This document shows positions 22,251 through 29,863 of a stretch of 35,674 nt of DNA, piece by piece. The notes under the pieces were generated by a model that was not told the DNA's origin, searched no databases, and saw only the letters and a program-made list of their open reading frames with translations. This stretch comes from CBDUUP01 sp965370435. Its GTDB lineage: Bacteria > Chloroflexota > Anaerolineae > Anaerolineales > UBA11579. A program made the position numbers and the translations under genes. The stretch covers positions 1-35,674 of the forward strand of contig CBDUUP010000005.1 of NCBI GenBank assembly GCA_965370435.1, given 5' to 3'. Within the stretch, counting starts at the first letter, position 1. Every line of letters starts with the position of its first letter.

Positions 22251-24614
22251 ATGAACATATCTAAAAGAAGAGTTTCAGTTACATTGACCCGAGGCCTGGG
22301 GCTTCTGGATGTCACCATGATCGGGGTGGGGGCCATGATCGGGGCGGGCATATTTGGTCTCACCGGGATCGCGGCGGGAAAAGCCGGTCCGGCCGGTTTG
22401 CTGCTGGCATTTTTCTTGAACGGCGCGGTCACCACCCTGACGGGCATGTCGTATGCCGAGTTGGGCGCGGCGATCCCATCGGCGGGAGGCGGGTATAGTT
22501 TTGTCCGCCGGGGGTTGTCCCGATTTTGGGGGTTTTTCGCGGGGTGGATCTCCTGGTTTGGCAATTCGGTAGCGTGCAGCCTTTACGCGGTGCTGTTCGG
22601 GACATTTTTTATCGAGATGCTGGGACTATTTGGGGTTGAATTCACCCATCAGACCGTGATCCTGGGAATGAGCGGGGAATACCTGGCCGAGAAGGTGATC
22701 ACTTTTGTGGTGGTGATGATCTTCATCAGAATCAATATCCGGGGGGCATCGGAGACCGGGGCGGTGGGCAACGTTATCACTATTTTAAAGATCATCGTGC
22801 TGTTGACTCTGGTGGCTTTTGGTCTGGCGGTCATGTTTGGCACAGACTCGAACTGGATAGCCAATTTCCAGAACCCGGCCCCGGCGGATAATTCCTTCCC
22901 CGGCGGCCTGCTCCCCAATGGAATTTTGGGGGTTTTCCTGGCAATGGGGCTGACCTTCGTCGCCTTTGAGGGCTATGAGATCATCGCCCAGAGCGGGGAA
23001 GAAGTGGTGAACCCAGAGCGCAACCTGCCGCGGGCAATTTTCCTCTCTATCGCCATCGCGGTCGCCATATACTTGCTGGTCGCTTTTGTGTCCATGGGCG
23101 CTCTGGAGCAAGATTCCGGTTTGCCGAACTGGATGTTCCTGGGGCAAGAGGGAGAGAAAGCGATGATCCGCACCGCAGAGTCGATCATGCCTTATGGAAA
23201 GCTGGCGATGATCCTGGGCGGATTGGCCTCCACCACCTCGGCGCTCAACGCCACCATCTATTCCAGTTCCCGGGTTTCCTTCGCCATGGGGCGGGGCGGC
23301 GACTTGCCCGGCATGTTCGCCCGCATCCATCCCCGCCGCAGGACACCCCACATTGCCATAAACGTCAGCGGGGCGTTGATCGTCCTGTTCGCTTTGCTGC
23401 TCCCCATAGAGGACGTCGCCAGCGGGGCGTCGCTGACCTTTTTGATCTTGTTCGCCCTGGTCAATCTCTCGCTTATCCAACTGCGCAAGCAGGAGCCGGA
23501 CTTGACCCGACCCTTCCGGGTTCCCTGGGTGCCCTGGCTGCCTTACTTTGCCATCGCCTTTCAAGCCTTTTTGGCGGTGATGTTGTTCAGCGTCAGTTGG
23601 ATGGCCTGGGCGGCGGCCGTATCCTGGTCGGTCCTGGGCATCTGGATGTTCCAACGCCTGGGGGGGCGGGAGGAGGCGGCGCAGGTGGCGGATACCATCC
23701 TGCTGGAGGAGACCATCGCCCGGCGAGACTTTTCCTTGCTGCTGCCGGTGGGGACGGTGCCGGAGGCCCGCCAACTGGCTCGCATGGCGGCGACCCTGGC
23801 TCTGCCCAATGAGGGCGAGATCTTCGCCTTGCACGTTGTACGGGTGCCCCAGTCCTTGAGCCTGAGGCATGGCCGCGATTTCTTACGTCAAGGCCGCCCG
23901 CTGTTGGAGGAGGTCATCACTATTGGCAAGGAATACGACGTGCCGGTGCGCACCCAACTGCGGCTGGGCCGCAACGTGGGACAATCTATCATGTCGGCGG
24001 CTCAGGAACGCAAAGCCAGCATGGTCTTGCTCGGCTGGCCGGGGAGCACGGATACCCCAGGCAACGCTTTCGGCAGTATCATAGACTTAATCTCAACCAA
24101 CCCGCCCGCCGATCTAGCGGTGGTGCGCCTGGTGCGCATTGGATTGCCCAAGCGGATCTTGGTCCCGATGACGATGGGACGCAACACCCATCTGGCCTTG
24201 GAGGTAGCGCTGACCCAGGCGGAGTACGTGGTTGACCAGACCGGGGAAGATGCCCACATCGTGGCCTTGCACCTGGTAGATGAAGGGATGGACGATAAGC
24301 TTATGGAGGAGCGCCGCCAAGCGCTGATGGAAGAGTTCTCGTTGGAGGGTTTGCCGGTCGAGCTGCGGTTGATCCCCGGACAGGACGTGGTGGCCGAGAT
24401 ACTGGCTATTGCGGAGGACTTTGACGAGATCGTGATCGGGGCCTCCGAGGAGCGGCTGCTGGAGCAGAAGTTGTTCGGCTCAGCGCCGCAGAAGGTGGCG
24501 GAGGAAGCGCTGGTGAACGTCATCCTGGTCAAGCGCCATGATCCCATCAAGCACGGTTTGCTGGGCAAATGGTTGAGACGGATGGGGAATAGAGGGAATA
24601 ATAATGGGGGGTGA
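22251..24614 (+). CDS. APC-family amino acid permease with two C-terminal Usp domains
   Basis: 787 residues. About 1-460 is a 12-TM amino acid-polyamine-organocation transporter: GLLDVTMIGVGAMIGAGIFG at 17-36 holds the family's G-A-G-I-F substrate-site motif in TM1; FVAFEGYEIIAQSGEEVVNP is the TM6-TM7 signature; GGLASTTSALNATIYSSSRV covers TM8. About 480-625 and 630-770 are two universal-stress-protein-like alpha/beta domains (LLLPVGTVPEARQLARMA; KRILVPMTMGRNTHLALE; EIVIGASEERLLEQKLFG; VILVKRH). They probably regulate transport by binding nucleotide in the cytosol; the second keeps the GAS..LFGS-type ATP loop better. The amino acid transported is not evident. Confidence 0.9.
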   Translation: MNISKRRVSVTLTRGLGLLDVTMIGVGAMIGAGIFGLTGIAAGKAGPAGLLLAFFLNGAVTTLTGMSYAELGAAIPSAGGGYSFVRRGLSRFWGFFAGWISWFGNSVACSLYAVLFGTFFIEMLGLFGVEFTHQTVILGMSGEYLAEKVITFVVVMIFIRINIRGASETGAVGNVITILKIIVLLTLVAFGLAVMFGTDSNWIANFQNPAPADNSFPGGLLPNGILGVFLAMGLTFVAFEGYEIIAQSGEEVVNPERNLPRAIFLSIAIAVAIYLLVAFVSMGALEQDSGLPNWMFLGQEGEKAMIRTAESIMPYGKLAMILGGLASTTSALNATIYSSSRVSFAMGRGGDLPGMFARIHPRRRTPHIAINVSGALIVLFALLLPIEDVASGASLTFLILFALVNLSLIQLRKQEPDLTRPFRVPWVPWLPYFAIAFQAFLAVMLFSVSWMAWAAAVSWSVLGIWMFQRLGGREEAAQVADTILLEETIARRDFSLLLPVGTVPEARQLARMAATLALPNEGEIFALHVVRVPQSLSLRHGRDFLRQGRPLLEEVITIGKEYDVPVRTQLRLGRNVGQSIMSAAQERKASMVLLGWPGSTDTPGNAFGSIIDLISTNPPADLAVVRLVRIGLPKRILVPMTMGRNTHLALEVALTQAEYVVDQTGEDAHIVALHLVDEGMDDKLMEERRQALMEEFSLEGLPVELRLIPGQDVVAEILAIAEDFDEIVIGASEERLLEQKLFGSAPQKVAEEALVNVILVKRHDPIKHGLLGKWLRRMGNRGNNNGG

Positions 24615-24748
24615 GGGGGGAGGGGGAGGTTGGCAAGTGGCAAGTAGGCAAGTTGCAGGTGGGCAGGTTGCAGGTTGCAGGTGGGCAAGTTGCAGGTGGC
24701 AAGTGGGCAGGTTGCAAGTAGGCAAGTGGCGGGTTGCAGGTTGTGGGC
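24612..24748 (+). repeat. 7-8-bp array after the APC-Usp stop (GCARGT core), longest array
   Basis: TGA plus a G-run lead into about fifteen units: GCAAGTG, GCAAGTAG, GCAAGTT, GCAGGTGG, GCAGGTT, GCAGGTT, GCAGGTGG, GCAAGTT, GCAGGTG, GCAAGTGG, GCAGGTT, GCAAGTAG, GCAAGTG, GCGGGTT, GCAGGTT. 24749-24815 is featureless. Confidence 0.85.
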
Positions 24749-24815
24749 ATTGATTTGATTTTGTGATCGACCTGGCTGAAGCGTTGAGTTAGGTGAAATG
24801 GGCGGATTGATTATT

Positions 24816-24864
24816 AGCTCCCTGTATCCTTGTATACTTGTTTACCTGTTTCCCTATCTACCTA
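24816..24864 (-). repeat. Octamer array at the thioredoxin-TPR stop (AYARGNAN core)
   Basis: On the minus strand the stop TAG opens TAGGTAG, then ATAGGGAA, ACAGGTAA, ACAAGTAT, ACAAGGAT, ACAGGGAG. Its core matches the array after the redoxin gene. Confidence 0.75.
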
Positions 24865-25692
24865 AAAAAGAACGGAGGCTAACTCGCGGCGGTATTGGCG
24901 AGTGAGAGGGTCGTCTTCGCCCATGATTTCGAGGATGGCGAGGATCATTTGGCGGGCTGCGCCGTCCTGGAAGTCTTTGTCCTGGCGGAGGATGTCGAGA
25001 AGGCCGTCCAGGGCGGCGGGGAGGTTGCCGCGCTGGACCAGGCTCAAGCCCCGCGCGAAGGCGGCTTCGAGGGGGTCGTCGCTCTGGGGACGGTCTTTTA
25101 GCTCGGCGAGGGCGGCGGCCAGGGGGTGCAGAATCTGGGCGGCGTTGTATTCTTTGCTGGCGGGGAAGTCTTGGAGGCGCTTGAGGGCTTCTGCGCCTTT
25201 GCCCTGGGCCAGGAGGCTTTTGGCTAGGCCGAGGAGGGGGGTCGATTCGCCGGGGCTGCTCTTGAGGGCCTGGCCGAAGGTTTGGGCGGCGTTGGCCCAA
25301 TCGCCGCGGCCCAGGAGGCTTTGGGCTTTTTCGATCTTCAGGTCGCCGGAGGCGGGGGCGATGCTGCGCAGGTATTGGCGCACCACGGTTTCGGGCTGCG
25401 CGCCGGTGAACTCGGCCACCACTTCCCCGCTGCGGATGAACTTCACCACGGGGATGCCGTGGACGTTGTAGCGCATGGCGAGGTTGGGGTTGGCGTCCAC
25501 GTCCACTTTGGCGAGGCGGAAGGCTCCGGCGGCTTCGTGGGCCAGCTTCTCCAGGATGGGACTCAGCATCTTGCAGGGGGCGCACCATTCGGCCCAGAAA
25601 TCCACCACCACGGGGGTGCGCTGGGAGTAGGCGAGGACTTGGTATTGGAAGTCGGTTTCGGTTACGTCTATGATGTGGTCGGAGGGGGTCAT
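24862..25692 (-). CDS. Thioredoxin-TPR protein (CnoX/YbbN-like)
   Basis: 276 residues. Thioredoxin domain about 1-110 with VVVDFWAEWCAPCKMLSPIL at 28-47 (WCAPC active site, Cys37 and Cys40), the conserved VDANPNLAMRYNVHGIPVV with cis-Pro, and FTGAQPE. About 120-276 is helical with TPR-like hairpins (RGDWANAAQTFGQALKSSPG) and the YbbN-family C-terminus (GEDDPLTRQYRRELASVLF-like end). YbbN/CnoX is a cytosolic redox-regulated holdase that hands clients to GroEL and DnaK. E. coli YbbN lacks a complete CxxC, but this protein has one, so oxidoreductase activity is possible. No clear Shine-Dalgarno precedes the ATG. Confidence 0.92.
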   Translation of the reverse strand: MTPSDHIIDVTETDFQYQVLAYSQRTPVVVDFWAEWCAPCKMLSPILEKLAHEAAGAFRLAKVDVDANPNLAMRYNVHGIPVVKFIRSGEVVAEFTGAQPETVVRQYLRSIAPASGDLKIEKAQSLLGRGDWANAAQTFGQALKSSPGESTPLLGLAKSLLAQGKGAEALKRLQDFPASKEYNAAQILHPLAAALAELKDRPQSDDPLEAAFARGLSLVQRGNLPAALDGLLDILRQDKDFQDGAARQMILAILEIMGEDDPLTRQYRRELASVLF

Positions 25693-25785
25693 GAGGTGTG
25701 GCTCCGGGGTTTGGTGGTGGGAGAACTTATAGGTAGTATAACTTGATTCTATCAGATGGGGGGTAGAAATATGTTACTGTATGGC

Positions 25786-26409
25786 TTATTCGCCAACTGA
25801 GAGCAAGATTTTACCCATCAACTCTTCGATAGGGGTCGCATCGGGTGGGTTTATGGGATAGGCGAGATGACCGACTTGGAGAGCGGGGGGGACGGCCGCT
25901 GTTGACAAACGCAAGTGAGCTTGGGTTGAAGTGCAATGGGTGATCTCTCCCTGGGCGAGGGTCTCTATCTCACCGGGGATGAGAATGGCAAAATTCATGC
26001 CAACCAGATTATCGTGGAATTCCTCAGGTATGCCAGATACATCCAAGCAAACCTCGGGGGAAGATTGGTTGGTGTTGATCGCACAAACCAAAATGTGCTG
26101 CCCATGCTGAATCAACAGCCACTGGGTGTACATGCACTTCAAGATAACGTCATAACGATGTCCGCTTAGTTCCACCACGGCTCTTACCCCTCGGGGCATG
26201 GCTTTTAAATTCTCGTAGCGTTTCTTGAATTCTAGTATCTGTTCAATGATAACGTACATGACCGCCACAATGACCAGGGTGAGGATCAAAAGAGGGCCAT
26301 ATTCAAGCGTCAAAACCTGGGCAATGTCGGCGATGAAACTCAAATAAGAAAGAAATACAACTACGGCAATGGATAACCAACTAATGAGACCGCGCCAGTT
26401 GATCTTCAT
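25786..26409 (-). CDS. Two-TM protein coupled to the NACHT-HEAT gene
   Basis: 207 residues, not recognised. Two N-terminal membrane helices (LISWLSIAVVVFLSYLSFIA at 8-27; YGPLLILTLVIVAVMYVIIE at 37-56), a short basic coiled segment (EFKKRYENLKAMPRGVRAVV) and a soluble beta-rich domain of about 130 residues with several cysteines (Cys93, Cys109 and others). Its ATG overlaps the NACHT gene's TGA by 4 nt (ATGA at 26406-26409), so the two products are made together. AT-rich relative to upstream thioredoxin-TPR. A partner, membrane anchor or effector for the NACHT protein is inferred only from the coupling. Confidence 0.75.
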   Translation of the reverse strand: MKINWRGLISWLSIAVVVFLSYLSFIADIAQVLTLEYGPLLILTLVIVAVMYVIIEQILEFKKRYENLKAMPRGVRAVVELSGHRYDVILKCMYTQWLLIQHGQHILVCAINTNQSSPEVCLDVSGIPEEFHDNLVGMNFAILIPGEIETLAQGEITHCTSTQAHLRLSTAAVPPALQVGHLAYPINPPDATPIEELMGKILLSVGE

Positions 26410-29400
26410 TCTTCCCCCCCTTCCCCCGCCTCATAGAGCGGTTCTTTCAATTCGCTGCTTATCTCTCGCAATATCCACCAGGCGACGTCATTGACTCTCT
26501 CACCTCCTGGATACACGGAAAATAAAAGATGAATGTCGTTTTCCAAGAGACCCCGGAGGATTGTCAAGCTTTCTGGGGATAGTAAATCGCTTTTCTGGCG
26601 GCTATCCATAACTAGATTTGCCAGCCCTGAGGCAGTGAAGAACTGTACATACTCATTTTCATTGTTTAGGACCTTGAGCAGAACCTCAGCGATCCCCGGT
26701 TGGCCGACGGCGTTCCCCAGCGCATAAGCGGCGCTCCCCCGCACGGTTTCACTTTGGTCGCCCAGAGCCTGAAGCAGAGCCTCAGTGATCCCTGGCTGGT
26801 TGGTGGCCTTTCCCAACGCTGATGCGGTGCGGCCCCGCACATACTCACTTTCGTCGCCCAGGGCTTGGAGCAGGGCCCCGGCGATCCCCGGTTGGGCGGC
26901 GGCGTTCCCCAGTGCATAAGAGGCACTCCCCCGCACAGATTCACTTTGGTCGCCCAGAGCTTGGAGTAAAGCCTCGGCAACCCCCGATTGGTCGGTGGCG
27001 GCCCCCAGTGATTCGGCGGCGCGGCTCCGCACGATTTCACTTTGGTCGCCCAGGGCTTCAAGCAAGGTCTCGGTCAACCCCGATTGGCTCATGACCTTCA
27101 CCAGCGACTGGGCGGCGTATTCCCGCACGATAGAATTTTCGTCACCCAGAGCTCGGCGTAAGGCCTCGGCGACCCCGGGTTGGCCGGCGGCATTCCCCAG
27201 CGACTCAACGGCGCGGAACCGCACGATTTCACTTTCGTCGCCCAGGGCCTCAAGCAGGGCTTCGGCGACCCCAGGTTGGTCGGCAGCATTCCCCAGCGCT
27301 TTGGCGGCACTCCCCCGCACGGAATAACTTTGGTCACACAAGGCTCGGAGCAGGGCCTCGGTCACTCCCGGGTGGCTGGCGGCGTTCCCCAGCACATGGG
27401 CGGCACTCTCCCGCACGGAATCACTTTGGTCGTCTAGGGCTTGGAGCAGGGCCTCGGCTATTCCCAGTTGGCTGGTGGCCTCACTCAGCGCTTCGGCAGC
27501 GCTCCCCCGCACAGAAGAACTTTGATCGACCAGGGCTTGGAGCAGGGCTTCGGCCACCCCTGGTTGGTCAGTGGCCTCACTCAGTGCTTCGGCGGCCCTC
27601 CCCCGCACATACTCCCTTTCGTCGCCCAAGGCCTGGAGCAAGGCCTCAGTAATCCCCCGTTGGCCGATGGATTTGCTCAACGCGAAGACGGTGCGTATCT
27701 GCACGTATTGACTTTCGTCGCCGAGAGCCTGGAACAAGGCCTCGGCCACTCCTGGTTGGCCGGTGACATTACTCAGCACATCAACGGCGCGGGTCCGCAC
27801 ATCCTCCCCTTCGTCGCTCAGAGCCTGGATCAGTGCCCCTACGACCCCCGGTTGACCGGTGGCATTCCTTAGCGCAGAGATGGCGCGGACCCGCACATCC
27901 TCCCTTTCATCACCCAGGGCCTGGAGAAGGCGTTTGGCTATCTTCTGCTTGCTGGGGCTGCGGTTGAGAGCGGCCAAAACTTCTCCAGTCTGTTGGCGCA
28001 ACATGTAATATTCTCCATCACAGAAGACCGCCATCAATTGGGCCAGCACATTATCTTCCACGCGGGGTTCAATGTTCAGGCGGTCCACCAGGCAGTGCGC
28101 GGCCAGAAAGAGGTTGCTATTAAAAAGATCATCCTGCTGGGATAAGATTCCCTCCACCAAGGGGGTGGCATCCCCCATCCCGGCGTAAAGCAGGAGCACT
28201 TCCCGCCACCAGGGGTCGCGGCGGCGTTCGATCAGGAATTCCCGGCCTTCCTCTTGCCGGTCGAGCAGGTGGCTGGCCGCCAAGTATTCCTGGAAGGTGA
28301 GGTGGGTGAAGCCATAGATTCCCAGCCCCCGCTCCATCAGCAAACCGCTCCGTTCGCGCACATCTTTCAAGAATTCACCGGCTTGCCCGGCCTCCTCACC
28401 GATACTGGGCAGGGCCTCGGCGATGGCTCGCTCCACTTCCGCCTGAGGTAAATCACGAAAGCCCTGCGCGTGCATCTTGAAGGCAAGCGGTTCCAGCACC
28501 CGGCGCTTGCGGGCCGGGTCAAGCTGCCCGGCGATTCGCTTGGCTTCGTCCCAATAGCCCAATAGAACCTGGACACATTCATCATACAACTCGGCCCGCC
28601 GGTTGGGCAGCTTGGCGCGGTAGCGGTGCACCATCGCCACGATGGTCAGCAGCAGCGGATTGATGGTCAACTGGCGCACGCGGGGATGGGCTTGGATGGC
28701 ATTGATGAGGTCTTCTGCATTCCGCTCCGCCTGACGCCGCGCGGCGGCTTGGGCAATCTCGGTATTCGTTTCACGGGCAGCCAATTCGACGGCCAGCGAC
28801 CAGTGGCGGGCGAAGGCTTCTACGTCCTCGTCGCTGAAGTCGCATACGTTCAACTGCCCGAATCCGGCCAGCGCTACGCCACGGTATCCCGCCGGACGGG
28901 AGGTGACGATGAAACGGTTGTTGGGATAGGTGTTGACGAAGTCTTCGATCTGTTCGGCGATCCGGTGGCGTTCGGCCTCGTTGGTCACCTCGTCCATGCC
29001 GTCCAAGAGCACGATGCACTGACCGGCCTCAAGGCGTTTGGTGAAGAAGTCGCGGGGGCATTTTGGGGCAATTTCGGGAGCCGCGCACAGACCAGCCAGG
29101 CTGGCCGCGACCAGGGATTGGTCTTTTTGCACCAGATCGCGGAGGGGTAGGAGGATGGGCAGACGGCTCTCCTCCAGATCCAATGTTTCTCCGGTCTGGG
29201 CTTGGGCAAATTTCAGGGCCAGGTAGCTTAAAAGCGTGGTTTTCCCAGTGCCGGGTCCCCCCAGGATCACCAGACGTTCCCCGAAAAGTTTCATCGCCTC
29301 CCCCATCAAAACTCGTTCTGGTTCGGAACTTTTTAGCCTTGGTCCTTTCCCTTTAGTGTATTTGCCCCCTTTTAAGAGATATCTCTCAAGTTCATCGAAT

Positions 29401-29720
29401 GTTTCAAACTGAGGAACTGTAGGATCGACCAATTGCAGGGAAATGTAGACCTGTTCCAGCTTCACGCCCACTGTCGAGCGGGTGCGAATGCCGCGAACTT
29501 TCAGGTAGCGGTTTTCTTCTATCAGCCATTCAAGATAACGGGCTTCAAACTGGGCGTCGGAGATCTCTTTGCCGACCAATTGACCTATTTTCCTACCAAG
29601 AATGGTGACCCATTTCCATATGGAGGGCAATATGCGCTGGATAAGCAAAGTCGAAATGGCCGTAACGACGACCAAGATAAATCCTTCTTTATAGTTTTCC
29701 CAAAGTTCATTAAAATCCAT
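26406..29720 (-). CDS. NACHT NTPase with N-terminal TM helix and C-terminal HEAT repeats
   Basis: 1104 residues. One membrane helix near 13-29 (GFILVVVTAISTLLIQR), a linker, then a NACHT-type STAND NTPase: Walker A GGPGTGKTT at 154-162, Walker B CIVLLDGMDEV at 235-245 (DGxDE pattern), sensor RFIVTSRPAGYR at 269-280, NPLLLTIVAMVH, and the winged-helix block GFTHLTFQEYLAA near 470. Residues about 594-1041 are fourteen regular 32-residue HEAT repeats of the form VAEALLQALGDQSESVRGSA. Bacterial NACHT proteins include demonstrated antiphage factors in which C-terminal repeats sense the trigger. That role is an inference here. It is transcribed from a promoter at 29760-29788 and coupled to the two-TM gene downstream. 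Confidence 0.9.
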   Translation of the reverse strand: MDFNELWENYKEGFILVVVTAISTLLIQRILPSIWKWVTILGRKIGQLVGKEISDAQFEARYLEWLIEENRYLKVRGIRTRSTVGVKLEQVYISLQLVDPTVPQFETFDELERYLLKGGKYTKGKGPRLKSSEPERVLMGEAMKLFGERLVILGGPGTGKTTLLSYLALKFAQAQTGETLDLEESRLPILLPLRDLVQKDQSLVAASLAGLCAAPEIAPKCPRDFFTKRLEAGQCIVLLDGMDEVTNEAERHRIAEQIEDFVNTYPNNRFIVTSRPAGYRGVALAGFGQLNVCDFSDEDVEAFARHWSLAVELAARETNTEIAQAAARRQAERNAEDLINAIQAHPRVRQLTINPLLLTIVAMVHRYRAKLPNRRAELYDECVQVLLGYWDEAKRIAGQLDPARKRRVLEPLAFKMHAQGFRDLPQAEVERAIAEALPSIGEEAGQAGEFLKDVRERSGLLMERGLGIYGFTHLTFQEYLAASHLLDRQEEGREFLIERRRDPWWREVLLLYAGMGDATPLVEGILSQQDDLFNSNLFLAAHCLVDRLNIEPRVEDNVLAQLMAVFCDGEYYMLRQQTGEVLAALNRSPSKQKIAKRLLQALGDEREDVRVRAISALRNATGQPGVVGALIQALSDEGEDVRTRAVDVLSNVTGQPGVAEALFQALGDESQYVQIRTVFALSKSIGQRGITEALLQALGDEREYVRGRAAEALSEATDQPGVAEALLQALVDQSSSVRGSAAEALSEATSQLGIAEALLQALDDQSDSVRESAAHVLGNAASHPGVTEALLRALCDQSYSVRGSAAKALGNAADQPGVAEALLEALGDESEIVRFRAVESLGNAAGQPGVAEALRRALGDENSIVREYAAQSLVKVMSQSGLTETLLEALGDQSEIVRSRAAESLGAATDQSGVAEALLQALGDQSESVRGSASYALGNAAAQPGIAGALLQALGDESEYVRGRTASALGKATNQPGITEALLQALGDQSETVRGSAAYALGNAVGQPGIAEVLLKVLNNENEYVQFFTASGLANLVMDSRQKSDLLSPESLTILRGLLENDIHLLFSVYPGGERVNDVAWWILREISSELKEPLYEAGEGGEE
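26598..27941 (-). repeat. Fourteen 96-bp tandem repeats encoding the HEAT array
   Basis: Exact 96-bp spacing (for example the recurring GTCGCCCAGRGCYTGGAGC word at 26759 and 26855). Codon positions as well as residues are conserved, while the variable positions cluster in the EYVRGRT/ESVRGSA/EIVRSRA segment that would face the concave surface. This suggests duplication with local diversification. Confidence 0.8.
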
Positions 29721-29759
29721 GGTTCCCCGCCTTTAAGCAGGTAGTTGATATTCCCCTCT

Positions 29760-29788
29760 ATTTTATACTGCCTTTGCGTTGCGGTCAA
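29760..29788 (-). promoter_or_regulatory. Promoter of the NACHT-HEAT operon
   Basis: Minus strand TTGACC (29788-29783), 17-nt spacer, TAAAAT (29765-29760); predicted +1 near 29753, a 33-nt leader before the ATG at 29720. Its -35 shares bases with the divergent -35. Confidence 0.6.
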
Positions 29789-29808
29789 ACCCTAAAGGCG
29801 GGTATAAT
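29779..29808 (+). promoter_or_regulatory. Promoter of the alpha-2-macroglobulin-like gene
   Basis: TTGCGG (29779-29784), 18-nt spacer, perfect TATAAT (29803-29808); predicted +1 near 29815 and a leader of about 49 nt. It is back to back with the NACHT promoter. Confidence 0.5.
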
Positions 29809-29863
29809 CACGCTGGGGAACCTCCCGTCCGTCTAAAGCGTCTCCTCATTACAGGAGAGTGAA

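Noticed and set aside
24612..24748. Possible CRISPR array
   Set aside because: Units are 7-8 bp with no 25-40-bp repeats or unique spacers; no cas genes nearby.
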